Part shown: positions 35,201 to 50,200 of the stretch, piece after piece | How the letters are laid out: each line of letters begins with the position of its first letter | How positions within the stretch are numbered: position 1 is the first letter of the stretch | DNA from: Melanocharis versteri | Lineage: Eukaryota; Chordata; Aves; Passeriformes; Melanocharitidae | NCBI GenBank assembly: GCA_013397845.1 | Contig: VZTG01007438.1 | Span: forward strand, 598,909 to 662,908 | Length of the DNA: 64,000 bases | Reading direction: 5' to 3' | Translations under genes and position numbers: made by a program | Notes under the pieces: model-generated | Told to the model about the DNA's origin: nothing | The model's database searches: none | Seen by the model: the letters and a program-made list of their open reading frames with translations, nothing else

Positions 35201-38200
35201 TCTTTAGCTAGTGGGATAACCCTAAAAGGAAAAGCAAGTGAGGATTACATGTCAAGGCTGCTGTGGAACAGAAGTGGGCATATGAAGCTATTCCCATCCA
35301 TGGTGATCCCATCAAGCCCAGCATTTCCTCATTCTGAAAGAATCAAGGCAGTATTTAAGATTTCAGATCAATTTACAGCTCTCTCAATAGCCCAACAGCC
35401 TGCTGTTTTCCAGGACTCCTCCAAAGCCCAGTACTTTTCTATACAGCTAGAGAGGAGCAAGAACAGATACACATAAGGTATGTTAGGGAAAAGCAGATCC
35501 TCAGCTGCTCTGACCTTTCTCAATACACACGGAGCCCAGAAGCAGCAGCAACCCCCAGCTCTCCAGCAGGAGGGAGGGGAGCTGTAGGACACAAGCTACT
35601 CCTAATTGAGACATTTGTGCTTTAATCCTCAGCCCCTTGCTTTGTGCAGTTCCCTTTACAATGCACAAGGCAAGCTGGAGCAGTTGCAGACAGGGCTAGA
35701 AAATCTCTGTGATCCTACTTAATGTTAGACTGCCCCATCTCCAGACTACCATCTTTTGTATGCTTAGCCCTAAAAGAAAATACAAGGCTTCTACCCTGAG
35801 AAAAATGGAAGGAATCCTTGTTATAAAGCTGGTGCTTCCCCCCACACGTGCTCAAAGTGCGGAAAGGAGCCCAAGTTTCCAACTCATCAGCTACACACGG
35901 AAATCCAGGAATTTAATCTCTCCCCCTCTTCATTCTCTCACATAATAGCAGTGTTTGTCCTTTGCCCTGGGGCAGCACAAGGCAAGCATGAGTGGCTCCC
36001 TGGTAATCAGCTGCCTGGAGAGCAGGGGGAGCAGGACAACCCCAGCCCAGCGCGTGGCAGCTGCACTGCTCCTGCCTGCCCTGGCCAGGTTTCTGCTCCC
36101 GGGATGGACACTCACTGCCACTGCTGAGCATGGTGAGGTGCTCCAGGAGCCCAGGAGCCACAGCACCCTCGCCCAGCCAGAGTGCCCCCAGCCCAGCATG
36201 GGGACTTCAGTCACTCAAGTAAATCCCAGCTCACTGGAACTGCCACTCCTTCCCATGTAACTACAACTGTACTCACTCTGCTTCCTCGAAGAGATCCCCA
36301 ATGTTCTTCAGGGGCTCAGCTGCTGGATTTTGAGCGATGATGGTTTTAATTTCAGTGAGCTTCTCCTCCAGTGTGTTGAGCGTCTGCTGGTATGGGCCAG
36401 TGACTCCAGTGATTTTGAGGGTATTAGCCCTGTCCAAGAACTGCTGGGTCCTATTAGCCAGCTCGCTGATGATCACATCCCAGAGGGCAAAGCACTGGTG
36501 GCACGGCACGCAGTCAGGGAAGAAGCCTGAGTAGCCCCGGGAGCACTTGTCACAGTGCAGCCCTTCCACCCCTTCATTGCAGATGCACTGCCCAGTGGCG
36601 CGGTCGCACTGCGGGGTCTGGATGCCGCGAGGGTTGCAATCGCACGCTGGGAGGAGAAAAAGGCACATGTGAAGGCCAGGGAGAGGGAAATGACTGTGAT
36701 GTTGGCAGGCTGGAAAAAAAATCAGTTATAATGAAGTGGTGGAATTAATACAGATGTGGTCAGTGTCTGAATTGTAACAAGCTAATTAGGGATGTATCAC
36801 TTGTGTATGGAAGAAGCCAGTGTGAGTGAGAAAGGGAAGAGAGATGGGGAAATAACTCTAGGGGAGACCAGGATTTGCACATCTCGGAAATAGGAACAAT
36901 AACGGAGCAAGGATGGACACCCCTTGTTGCAATATTCAGATGTCAACTGGATAGCAACTGAAAACAAAGATCCCAGTTTCACTCCTGCAATGAAGAGTGA
37001 GCAGAGCAAGGCTCTTGGGACAGGAAAAGAAATGGCAGGCAGGCACATAGCAGAGGGTTTAACAGCAAACCATGAGTGAAAAAGGAAAATTGAACTAGGA
37101 ACAAACATTTATGGTCTCCTCCAGCAGAGGAGTAACAGTCAACTGAGGAATCCTGCAGATCAAAACCCAACTACCTTCCCCTGCACCTCCCACAAACAGC
37201 CCACTAAAACTGATTACACAGCACTTAGTTAAGTGGAGGAGCTCCCTTCCGTAAGGTGTTGTGGGTGAAAAGCTGAACTGGCTTCCAAGAACAGGACAAA
37301 TCTGTGGAGCAAAAGCCCTTGTGAGATCTTCTAGGCAGAGGTACAGGGACTAGCGCAGAACTTGCTCCTGCCATGGGTAGTGTGAAAACATTCCCAACAC
37401 ACATTGAGGAGCATGGCACTGGGCTGACATTTTCAGTACACAGAAAATCAGAAAAAATCTGGCAGTGAAAACTAGAATAGAAAAAAGAATGTGGTCATGG
37501 GCAGCCCTGTTGTGTTTGAGGTGTTAATGACCAAGAGCCTACACGCTGTTTGTCACCCTCAAGTGGGAATGAGGACACTTTACAGATTTATATATTTTTT
37601 AAATTATTTCACACTTTGAGCACCAACTTGGGAGTTAGTATTCACACCTGCACGAAATGCACTTCTTTGGCACTAACCCACCACAGAGAGAAGTTACTCA
37701 ATTAACTTAGAGATGCACTGTCACTGCTGAAAGCACAGACACGCTTTGTACACAATAACGCCGTCAGGAGACGCGTTTCCATGCAGCGAGGCTGCCACTT
37801 GACCTCCTTAACTGCACAGGAGGCAGCGGCAGCAGAGGACAGCACCAACATGCAAAGCTTTTAATAAAGAGACAACAGCAAACAACAAAAAGAGAAGCTT
37901 TGAAAATATGCACATCATCTACCTACCATTATGGCAGAGTGCACTCGAAGCAGGTCAAGCACACGTTCCTTAAACAGGAAAAGGACGGGCATACCTGATA
38001 AAACCCCTCTCTTACACATCCATTTACCAGGCATTCTCAAAAGAGGTTAAATGGCTCAAAAAGGCCCATAAATCAATTCACACACGCAAAGCAAATGCCC
38101 CCTTGAAAACAGGGCAAAACAAAGCCGTTTTCAAGACTGTACATTGTTTGCTTCAATGCCAGAACACAGTGGTGGTCTTCAGTTTGAAAATTACACAAAG

Positions 38201-41200
38201 AGCCTCAGCAGAACAAATCGCTCCTCAACAAAACGACTTTCTTGTACAATGTGAATATGATAGGCAAGAGACAAAAATAACTTCTGCTGCCTGCACAATT
38301 GAGCAAAACGGTCCTTTGTTCTTTGAATTATACCCTGACACAAGAGATTGTTTTTACTTTACATCGAAAGTGCTTAAGTAGTCAACTCACCATGGAATAT
38401 GTTCCCTGCAGGCAAACCGTTGAGTTCCTGTTTGAAGGTCAGTTAACCCTTCTGTCAACTAATAAGGCCCTTGGTATAATGATGAATTGTCCAAATTCCT
38501 CTGTATAGAAAGAGGCTAAATGGCATGTGGTTTTTCTCAAAGATCCTGAGGTCTGATCAAGTTACATGAATACTTGCTGCTGGCAAATCAGATCACTATA
38601 TTTACTTGTGGCTTTAAAAGGCTTAATGTGAAAAAAAAACCCCCTAACCCCATGCTGGTAATTCTACTCCTGAATACCTGCATGTTCAGGAAAAGCAGAT
38701 GACATGGCTTTAGTAGCATTTACATGGTAAAGTGGATTCCAAAATCTCTGGAACCTACACGCACTAGAGAAGAAGAGAAAAAAATTTAGGTACTAACTTG
38801 TTTGCAAAGTGAAAACCCAAACTCCACAGCGGCCTGTTCGGGAATGATGAAAGCAAAGAAGTAATTTATTCTAAATGCAGCACAACAGTTGGAAGAATCC
38901 AGTCCTACAAAACTCCCAAACTGAGCTTTGCAGGACCATGAGAAAATTGTACAAGGCATTAGAATTTCTGTATGTTATTTCCCCATTTTAAGATTTTTTA
39001 TCAAGCCCAGAAGCAGGCAATCCTGGCCCTGAATTACCTCAGATCCCTAAATGAAATGTATACAAAATGGCTTTTAAAAGTGCTGGTTTCATACTTGCTC
39101 TTCCTTTTCTTCATGATCTTCCCAAGATATCAACCATACAAAGGACCACACCAGCTTTCAAACCCTAACCATCTCTAACACCTCTAATGTGTTACCCCTC
39201 TGTACCTTGTGCCCTGGACACCACCACCAGGCACTTTACACCCCAGCGAGGAGCAGGTCCAAGGCCACTGAAGAAGAGCACCTCCCTCTATGCCATGGTG
39301 GGGATCAAACCCTCCACTCACTTCAGTTGTGGCTAGTTCTCAAGAGAAGGAAAGCAAGCCCAAGCCAAGATCATGTCAAGCCTTCTAGGTAGTGAGGAGC
39401 ACCTTGAACACTGCAGTCCACCAGGCACATAGCTAAGTGCCAGCTTTCACCTCTGCCTCAGGCAATGCCTGCCTGCCAAGAACTTGCTGGCATCAGTCTC
39501 TGACTGAAGGGCATGAATTCGTCCTAAAGAGGCAAAAGCATAGTTAGAGTGGCAGGATATATGTGAAAGGAAAGGAGGACCTCCAAGCTGGCACAGACTG
39601 GAAAAGACTGGCACAGGGCTGGCAAATAGCTCACGGAAGAACAAATGAGTTACGCATCCATCATTCATGATAGTGGGTGCACATGCATCAAAAAAATTCC
39701 TGTGACATTCAATTATCACTGCCAATGAACTGGGATGTGAATACCAGAGATACTTTGATTCCTATCACCTGCTAGAAACAGAGCAAACACCATGTCAGAA
39801 TGATTCAACACATCATGCCCAGTATCATGTTTGACCAAAGTACCCCACCATCACTTCTAGCCAGAGCAGAGTTCTTGTTCCTCCAACACTCCTTTGTTAT
39901 GTCCAACTATTCCTGTGGCCATCATGTGACTCAGAAGCAGTCCAGTACTAAGACTGCTGTTACAGCAGTTTTACTTCTGCTGTACCCAAACAGGCTAACT
40001 CAAACACAATCTTTAAAGTATTGCTTCGCTCAGGAGACTTTGGTTCCAACCAGCACGCTCCTAAGTCTGATGTAAGACCTGAGTAGCTACAACACATCCA
40101 GTGTTAGCATATGTCTGGCTCATCTGAACTTTTTCAAGAACAAGAAACACACAGGCACATCTAGGGATGTAGAAGTGTTTCAGATGTGGCTCAGTATTGC
40201 TACCACCTTATACTCTACTTATGATAGTATATGTGGTATACGGACAGACAAAGTCTTGTAAACTCCTTTTATGTGGCTTCCCTATGCTTACATGCCAAGA
40301 AATTGGGAAAGTAGTTCATTTTGCACTGCAAAATCATACAGATGTTGAGTTTACTTCAAGATACTTGGATGCCTTGACCACTTTGAGTTGGAAATGCCTT
40401 CAAGACAAATGGTTGATTACTTTCCCTTCATGCATGGAAGATCACTGTTAGTTAGGCTTCAAATCTGTAAGCAGAGCAGGACATTGCAGTACCTCCCATG
40501 GAAAACACAGTGGAGGAAAAGAAGTCTTTTGAAATCATTGGCCCAAGATTTAAGAGTTTTCAAAGGAGCATTTACTAAATTAAACAATAGGTTTCTGTTT
40601 TGAAATGTCATTTTGGAACTGGGCGTATTGTTTTCTTTAATTGAGTGTGTAACTCAATCAGCCATTCTTCTGTGGCATACTTCAACTTCAGTGAAATCAT
40701 ATTTTTGACAGGAAAAGTTCTAGCCAAATTCTTCAGTCAGGATCTGCTGATTAGCAGATTATGAGTATAAAGGATTGTAGCTGTATCTGTTTACAAATGC
40801 ATGTGCATGTATCTGCATGCACACACTGAATATCCAAGGGTAATTTTTGTATCACCTTCATCGGTGCATTTCTCCTCCTCCTTTTTCCTGATCCTAAAGA
40901 TAGAAGTAACACTCAAATATGTATATCAAATGCAGTCTTGTAAAAACCTAAGAGGAGAAATCCAAAAGAAGCGAATGACTAGCTTGAGAGGTTTGCTTTA
41001 AGCTCACAAGGATCTATGAATTGCTTAATCTTTCACCTACTCTGACAGCTCTGCTACCTTTCCCTCTGATTTTAAATAGTTAGAACTCATTTCCATTTAA
41101 ACTACTGTAATTGAATATGCAGCATGTTTGCACATCACCTAATTTAAACTCAGGTGTGTCAGAGCACTTGATGCTGCAGCAGAGGTGATAGATACTGAAT

Positions 41201-44200
41201 GGGCTGTATGAAGACCAGTATCAGTGTTCAATTCCTTACTGGAGGATGTCAGGAACAAACAACTGTTGTCCATCATCCTACGCTCAACAGAAATAATTTT
41301 TCCAGAAATATTTTCTCTACTGCTTGAGACTGAGGGCGGCAAGCATCAAATGTTTAACTCCTCCACAGAAAAAAACACAAAGGTTTTGTTCAAACATAAC
41401 TTCCTGGCATCATTTCCCAGTGGTAGTGAGGCACTGTGATAAGAAAACCATTCAGTAATTTGTAAGGTTGAAAGTTTTGCAGAGCTAGCAAATTTCTTCT
41501 GAATAATCAGCTATTGATTCAAGTTACCCTGCAAGCATAGTGCTAACTCCTCGGCATTATCATTTTCAGTAGGAATGTTAAGATAAGATCCCAGCCTAAA
41601 ATTACTGGAGTTGTGCTACATCTTAACATGCTAGCAGACCATGCCAAAATCATCGTTTTCTGGAAACAATCAATGCACATTACAATATTTTATGACTGAG
41701 GTCAATTAAAATTATGAAACTCAAAGTGAAAATTATATTTTCTTTAGTACAGATTTTGTCTGACTTCCTTTAGACACTTCTCACAGAAGGAAACGAGACA
41801 TCTGGTAGCCTTCTCTCAACACCAAAAACACCTCCTATAGAAGCAGCCAATGTGACTAGTTTAAGATCCAAGTGTTAAATTTTAAGACTACAAAACTTAT
41901 TCTTAAATGGCAATAGGGTAATTTTCAGTGAACAGCTGTTTCTGCACCAGCCACATAACAAAAACTAAAAGCTGAGAAAAACAACATTCTGTCAATGTAT
42001 ACAGTGTGTACTTGACGAAAAATGCGACTTTTTTTTATCATAGTTCAATTAAATTCTGTGATTTTACAATAGGACTTGATACTCATGTCCGACACAAAAA
42101 TATTGACACAGGTATGCTTCTTGTGAAGGGGCTATAGCAACACCACCTAACTTCCAATCTCACACAGTACCTCCTATTAACTGCGCTCTGGTCTGTTTGT
42201 TCAATTTATTACAACGGTAATGACAGTAAAATTGTCATCTCCTTCATATGAGATGAAACATAAACTTTAAGTATCTACTGTGGCATTGTTTGAGCTGCAT
42301 CTGCAGCCACTCCACATCTCAGGCTTCCCAGGAGCCTGGAGCCTTCTGCTGGAGATGTGCTTTGTGGGCTGAAGCTGGCGTAGAACTCAGCATGCCGGGT
42401 CTTGCACTTTAGTTGCCAGGCTTTGGAAAAGCTCCAGCAGAATGCTTGGGAGACCTGCATTTGATGAACTCTGTCGTGCTATTATTTACTGCCTTAGGAA
42501 GGATTTTTATGCATACACGCACACACACACACGTTCACGCACAGGCTCACACAGAGCTGCAGGCAGCTCGAGGCTGGAACAATGGCAGAAGAGTCTGGCC
42601 AAGGGGCTGGCACTGCCCCCGGAGCGATGCTCACAGCACAGCTCCTCCTCACTGTAATCCTGTAATCCTCCCAGGGACATGCATGTGGCCAAGAGAGAAA
42701 TGCCGGGCTCTTCCCCATCCTCTATGCCTCTGCTGTGCTTGTTTCAGGCATTATGTTAAATTCAGTGAGACAATGTCATGCTTTTTCAAAGCACAGGGAG
42801 TAAGCAGTCTCTGAAGAGCCAGCCTACAGGCTCTCTGTGGTGTGCAATCCCCAATGGACATTTGTGGGTGCTGAAGTGCACCCAGAGCTGTCCAAACACA
42901 GGCACCCACCTCAGCCTGCACCGGCGCTGTGTTCCCAGTGTGACCTCTCTGGACACGCAGAGAGGAGACACTGGATGACGTTTTCTCTCCACAGCAGGGG
43001 GCACAGACTGTAAATCGAAGCACCCAGACCAGGTACAAAAACCTGCCTTCCCTGGCTTCTGCTTCACCATCTCTGATCTTACCAAGGTTTCTAGAAAAGA
43101 TGTCACAAGCAGCAGCTGGCAGTGGGGATGGCAGGGAAGAGTGCCCTAGGGTCTGGTTTCCAGTGGAGTGCACTGGGACCCTGGGCCACATCCACAACTC
43201 ACTGCTTCTGTAAGTGCCTGAGAACTCATGGGGAGCTGCAGCCCCCAGCCTGTCCTAGATGGGCCATTTTCCACATCTCCACACAGCTATGTCTAGATCT
43301 TATATGCAGGCAGTTGGGATTTTTTAGTATTGTAAAGGTTGTAAAAGCAACATGAGCAGTATAGTCCCCACTTCTCAGCAGGAGTTTGTGTTTCTTGATG
43401 CCAACAACCTGAAGATCTCTAGTGAAGAGATCACACATCACGGTCCTTGGAGTAACTGATTCACCCTGTAGTTTCCAACCTTGAGCAGAAGCCACTTGCC
43501 CTAGAGAGAGGAGGATCCCATGCTGGAGTCCTTGGGAGTGATGTCCACACCTCTGCATCAGCTCGGTGAACACTGTCCACACTCACGTGGTTCCAAGTTT
43601 TCATTCTTACCCACCCAGAGTGGTTTCTATTTTGCTCCTGAATGCAGCACAAAATGTGGCCATACTGGCTGCTTGGGCCAGCAAGAACATGCCAGGTGGC
43701 AAATGCCATGGCCAGGACTCCACATGTTCCCTGCAACTGGAGCAGATGTCTTTGTGACAAAGCCTTGTCTCAGTTCCAGCTTCACCTTGGCTGCAGGCCA
43801 GATCTCAGCTATTTTCCAGGGACACTGCTCAGCAGCTCCTTAAACGGCGCAGTTTTCCAGTTCGCCTGCAACCCACTTACCCCTGAGAACTGCTACCTGC
43901 CCACACAGCAGCTGCACGTCTGCCAGCCTGAACATCACCACTCACTCCCTGGGGCCAAATAAGGGCTGAGAAGGCGATTGTCTTCTTGCCAAGGAAAGAT
44001 AGGAGACAGACAGGAGGCACTGACCCCACCACAGCGGGGAGAGGCCGCAGCACCACCCGGCTGGATGTGTTCCACAAGCGAGCACACGCTTGGAGCCTGT
44101 CCAGAGCGTCACACCACAGGCTGCCACTGCTCAGCCCCGGGCAGCAGCTCTCCCCACCTGCCACAGAGACCTGCTGTTGGATGTAATCATGAAGGAAAAT

Positions 44201-47200
44201 CTGCCTTTCCACCCGAGTGAGTCTCCTCTATCACTAGGGCACAGAAGGGACAGCAGGCTGGAAGGGGAGTGTAGATCTTGCATGGTAAAAACAGGCTCTG
44301 AAGCATGTATTCTCTCCTTACTTCAGAAACATTAAAACAGGTTTTCACATGCTCAAAAGACAGCAGAAACTCCATGAGAGACCAGAAATGCTGGCATGCT
44401 GCAAAATCCTGCTGACAAGGTATGCAAATGGACTCCATCAATAAACCCTGATGGAGACAACTGATACCAAGAGACAATCCCTGCCCTGGAGCCAGCAGGG
44501 TCAGCACACCCCTCACCATGTCAGAACACACACAGCCTCTCCAAAGGCAGCCTTTCCCCCAAGAAACCCAATATGTACTCAGGAACTGGGACAATTCCCC
44601 AGTCCTTTCATCTGCTGCAGTAATCAAGTAGCTGTGACCTGCCTATCTACCAAGATAATGGGCTCTAAGGTATCTCTATTGTAAAGGATTTATTAAAGAC
44701 CACAGCAAGCACATTGCTCCCTGCAGGAAAAAATACCTTAATCTATTGCAAACCCTCCTGGCAAAGGGTCCTATTTGAACAGATCAGAGATACAAGTTTG
44801 TTCTGGTCTGGACAATGTTTGAAGCTTCTTTTCCAGCTAATGAACAGACTTGTTTATAATGAAAGGACAGAGGCCATCCAGTTTTCTAAACAACCTACTT
44901 CATGGTGCTCTGCTTTGCAGCATGTAGCTATGGCTAACCCACTGCATGGTCTCTGTTTTCTCCTTTATTTTCATCTGAAATATAAGGAAAATCTCCTACT
45001 AAATAAAAACCTTGTTTATTCACGGCCAGTCTCTGTAAGAAGACACAAGGGACAGTGGTCTTCAGCTACATACAACTGAAAGGCAAAGGAAACTGGTTTC
45101 CAGACCAATTCTCAAACTCGAATGTTTGTGATATGTTTTCTTATCATGCTGGCTTACCTGACAGCATTGCAACCTTACCCTTAAGGAAGAGTTGCTTCTA
45201 AACAGAGAGGTTTGTTTCTAAATGAAGGTCAGACAAGAAAAACACAGACAAGCACAGGGCTGGGCTCCTGCTGCATGTCCCATCCCACTAAGCACCAAAA
45301 GCCCAGGGCAGACCCCACCACGCCTTCTTCCCTCTTCTCCAAGGCTCAGGTGGGCTGCTCCTGGCAGGGGTGTCCCAGTGAACTGGGGTGTGATGGTGTG
45401 CTCAGCCACACGGACATTTCCAAAAGGAGCAGGTGCAGCAGGCACCAGGGTTGGACTCACCTAAGCACTCCACGCCTGGATCACCCCAGAAGAGCTCCTG
45501 GCACTCCCGGCAGGTCCGGCCTCCGAAGCCTGGCATGCAGTGGCACTGCCCCGTGAACTGCCAAAACCAAAAAACAAACCCATCAGGAGATGCGAGCCCC
45601 TCAGCAGCTCAGCCCTGCACCAGAGCAGAGGCCGAGCCTCGGGCACATGTCCCCGCTCCCTCACCTCGTTGCAGGCAGGGCCGAGGGAGCGCGCGGGGTC
45701 GCAGTCACACTGCTCGCAGCCGGTGCCGCTGGCCAGCCGCCACGTGTGGGGGGCACAGCGGTCGCAGGTCTGCCCCACCACGTTCGGGAGGCACCGGCAC
45801 TGCCCCGTGGCCGCCTCGCAGCGGCAGCTCTCCGAGCCCTGGCAGTCCTCCCGCACAGTGCCCAGGTAGTTGCAGACGCACTCTGTGGGGGAAAGAGCAA
45901 GGCAGCTCCGTGTCAGCCTGCCCTCCCGCTACCAGACTGCTCTGACTTCACACCTACTTTATTCTCCGAGTCCGCAGAGCTGTGGGCAGATGCTGGCATG
46001 TCCCAGTGCCAGTGGCCAGGCCTGGCTGACCCAGCACTGCCCAAGAGCCCTCCTCACGCCCCAGGCTGGCCACCTCTATAGCTTCTGCCCCAGCACACGG
46101 AGGGTCACAGGAGTCCCTCATTCAAGCAGCCCAGCCCTCCCTGCTCTACTTTCCTCTCTCTGTACAACCAAAGCCCAAGTCTGCCCAGCTCTTGTTAGCC
46201 AGCTATGGTGGCAGATCTGCTTGAAGTGGCCAACTGGCCAGTGGCAAGCTCTCCTGCTCAGTGACCCACCCGTCCTGCTGGGCTGTGCCTCATGCCACAG
46301 CAGACGTGGGTCTGCCTCCCCACCACTCACTTCAGCTTCCTGCCACGGCCCTTGTTCCCACTGCCCAACCACACCTGCAGGGACCTGGTGTAAACAAAAG
46401 CCAAACCCTCTCCCTACCACCTTATCTCTGGAGAAGAGATAAACAGAGACCAATATCAAGAGGGTAAGAAGCCCCCCTTCCTGCAACATCCTCCTCCTTT
46501 CAGCACATGGAAATGCTCTGCCCTCCCTCTCAAATGTAAAGGGCCCCACTTCCTGGCCAGGAGCCCCGCGCAGCTGCAGGGCAGCTGCAGACAACTCCAG
46601 CTGGAAGCAGTAAGGTTTTCCCTCCACACCAAATGCTCCCAGGTAAAAAGCATTTAGGTGTCCACTGCTGCCCCCGACAAGGCTGGTGCTGGGGCTGGAG
46701 CCGTGTCTCCCACCCACTTCGGCAGTCCTGCTGCAGGGCGCTCCCGTAGTAGCCCTCTCTGCAGAGGTGGCAGTTTTCGCCCTCGGTGTGATACAGGCAC
46801 TTCACGCACGCGCCGGTCCTCTTGTCGCAGGCCTCAGGGTCAGTGGTGTCAATGTTGTTGTTGCACTGGCACGGCTGGCAGGCGCTGCCAACCTCATCGG
46901 GGCTCCCAAAGAAGCCAGACGCACATTCATCACATCGACTGCCTGTTTGAACAAACAGGCACAGTGGGAATTGCCATCACGGCTCGCTAGTGCACAGCCC
47001 CATAATCAGCAAGGCAACAAAGACCATTAACGGGGGGGCATTAACTGGATCATGTTTTAAGAAACAGAGACAGCACTTGGTGAGATCATGGCAATTTGGT
47101 GCAGAGCACGGATGGTACCACCCAGGGCACCATGGCATACTGCTCATCCCCTCGGTTCCAGTGCTGTCCTGTCCACGCTTTGCTGAGCACCAGTCATCCC

Positions 47201-50200
47201 TCACCACACTGCTGCAGATGAGGTTCATGGTGGGGGCTGGCATCACCTGCACAAGCCACTGTGCCTTCCAAGCGAGGCAACCCCTGACAACAACCCACTA
47301 ATGCTGGTGCTGTGGTCACATCTAACACACATGAACACACCCTCTTCCTGAGAGGTTCAACCCAACCAGCCACCTCTCCATACTCCCACCAAGTACCTAT
47401 GTATCCCACGCTACAGACACACACGACTTGCAGTGTGACTGGATCCTGGTAACAGCCACTGGCAAACTGGCGTCCGCTCTCGGGGCCATCAGGGCAAGGG
47501 CAGGGGCGGCAGTGGTCGCCTGATCCCAGGATGGGGTCTCCGTAGTAGCCAGCCTGGCACCTGCACAACAGGGTACACAGCATGGAGGGACTGCAGGCAA
47601 ACACACCGCAGCCTTGCTGTAACTAAGCTCAGATTTTCAACCACTGTGAAGAACCAAAGGGCAGAAACATCCTTTTGGCTCTCCCTTACCACTCACACTC
47701 CTAGCAGCTGCGTCCATTTGTCTGGTTTACATCAGTGTAAGAGCAGCAGACCAAGAGTTGGATGTCATCCCTACCACTGCAAGGTCTCTCAGAAGGCTTG
47801 CAATGGCTTGCCAAAGGCCTGGGGCCCTGCAGTGTGCTCTTGGTCACTTGCACAGGCACTGCTGTGAGGTCCAAGGCTGTGGGCAGGGAAGAGGGGATCC
47901 CCACTGCCATCATTCTCCAGGACCACAAGCGCTGCTCTGACTCCCGAGGCCCAGGGACTTTCCTCACACCTGCCTGAGCATCAGCACCAGAGGGGAACAG
48001 CTGCTGTGCCCACGCTGCTGTGGGGAAGGAGAGGGGCCAGAGGAAGGGCACACGTGCCATACCTCTCACAGTTGTGTCCAGCTGTGTGGTCCCGGCAGCT
48101 CAGGCACTCCCCGGTGTAGGGGTTGCAGTCGTCAGCGTGGCCATTGCAGTGGCAGGGCTGGCAGCTGGGGAAGCCCCAGAAGCTGGGCAGGCAGCGGTCG
48201 CACTGCCGCCCGTACACCCCAGGGAAGCAGTGGCACTGGCCTGTCTCCACGTCGCAGAAGGCGTTGTAGGAGCCTCGGACGTGGCACTCGCACGCTGCAA
48301 GGAGAGCGGGAGAGGCGCTGGGTTTGCATGACAAGCCATGAACTCAGGGCCCCAACCACAGCACAGCCCAGAGCCAAGGGTTTAACGTACGTCGGCATCC
48401 ACTTGGCCCAAACCCAAAGGTGCCAGGGGCACATCTGTCGCACTGTCTTCCAACAACGTTGGGACGACACTGGCATTGTCCTCCATTGGGGTCACACACC
48501 GAACTCAGGGAACCCTGGGGGTCACACTGGCATGCTGAGCAGAGAAAAACATTGGAGAGAGTGAGCACTGTGGCACAGGACATGAATCCCCTGCCTCATC
48601 CCACGTACTCGCCTTCCCCATGCAAACTGCTCTGCCTGCAAGCGCCATCCAGCTCCCAGGCACAGTTTGCCCTACCAGTAGATGGTTACGTACATAACGC
48701 AGTCTCATGCAGTAGTGCAGAAATGCTGAATATTATGTTCTTGCAGACATCTGTCATGGGAGTTTTCACAACACTCCTGCTGTTTTCCAAACACCGGTAT
48801 CTTTGGAAAGTTTCCCAAACACTGTTCGTGACCACGTCTTCGCCTGAGCCTCCCACTGTGAATATGTCCAGTGATTTGCAGTATGGCATGAGAACAAGCT
48901 ACAAAATAATTTTGCAATGACAAAGCGTCACTACTTATAAATAGCCTCCATCAAAATTGTGAAAATTCAGTATTACCCCAGTTTCTACCCTTTTTTTGGC
49001 TAAAAAGCAAACAGCCAGACAGAATTTGGAAGGGAAATGACAGTATTTTTCTAGTTTTGGTGGAATGCTTCTGGTATCTGACAAACTCTTACCAAATTCT
49101 ATCCATTCTAAAGAAAAAGACTGACATTGACATTGATATTCATGCATTACATGACAGACGTTAACCTCCCCAAAGAAACTACAAGTCTGTGGACTAGCTG
49201 CAGTCCTGCAAAATACCTCAAAAGCCTCCTAGCAGAAAAACAACTCACATACTTCGAGAAACTTTTGAAGAAACTTATGCTGCATTACATCATTCAGTTG
49301 AAATCTGACTTCAGCTGTAAGGAACAACGCTGCAAAATACTGCTTGGAATTTACACAGACACATGCCAGAGGAGAAGCAAACTTTCAGGCTTTTAAGAGC
49401 ACCCCTGAAATAAATTCTGCTCACAGAGTCAATGAGTGTGTACGGGTTCTCTGTCTCCGTATCCACCGAGGAGTACTGGGTCAGCTCCAGGCGGATGGTG
49501 TAATTCAGCCCCTTCTCGAAGCACACGGGCCGCGGGAGAACAACGTATCTGAATGAGGAACAGGAAACAATCCTTACTTCAAACGTACGGCACCATAAAG
49601 CATTTCAGGTGCCCCTATAAAGCAATCAAGATAACAGAAAGCAGCCAAGACCCAACAGAACAAAAGCTGTGATGTGAGAGAGGCGGTTTGGAGGCTTGTG
49701 AAAGTCAGAACCGGAAAAGGTTATCGGCAAGGTAAAGAGTCAAACCAATGTTCACTCACAGGCTGTGCAAACACCTCCCCCTCCCTCTACTCAGTGAACA
49801 AACCATATCAGAAAACGAGAATAAACTTAAAAGCTTTGAGTCTACAGACACACTACTAAATATGTTTTTATAACCCACTGGGAATTAATTTTCTCCTATT
49901 TTCACAGAGGTTACAGCAAACCGAAAATGTGACATTATTGCACTTCAATTTTCAAATGTTTTTTTTTTTCTCTCCTTTTGACCATAAAGTTATACCAACC
50001 TGGATCCAGGTGACAGTGAGACCACTTGATTATCGTCATCAGGAACTGTGTTGCCACACCGGCTACCTGTGGGAATCTTGCCTGGGCGCGAGACACTGAT
50101 CACAGCTTTTTCCCACTGATCAGGCAACTAGGGGGGAAAAAAAGGCTCATCAATACCAAGTAATAATCATAAACTCCTGGAAGCATCCAGAGCTCAGGCC

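Larger units (their letters stand above)
26278..36276 (-). other. LAMB1: LAMB1 introns 25-33
   Basis: The nine introns are 26278-27143, 27304-28546, 28724-29570, 29713-29880, 30089-30837, 30983-31360, 31565-33016, 33259-34456 and 34642-36276. All are GT-AG. I recognise no CR1, SINE or RNA gene in them. Confidence 0.7.

Noticed and set aside
42413..45079. Cluster of overlapping 60-150-codon frames in LAMB1 intron 24
   Set aside because: They overlap on both strands and in several frames. No splice logic or family resemblance is apparent. They fit chance frames in GC-rich sequence.
46118..46717. 199-codon - strand frame next to exon 22
   Set aside because: It lies wholly in LAMB1 intron 22, beyond the exon's donor site. 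The frame is chance in GC-rich intron DNA.
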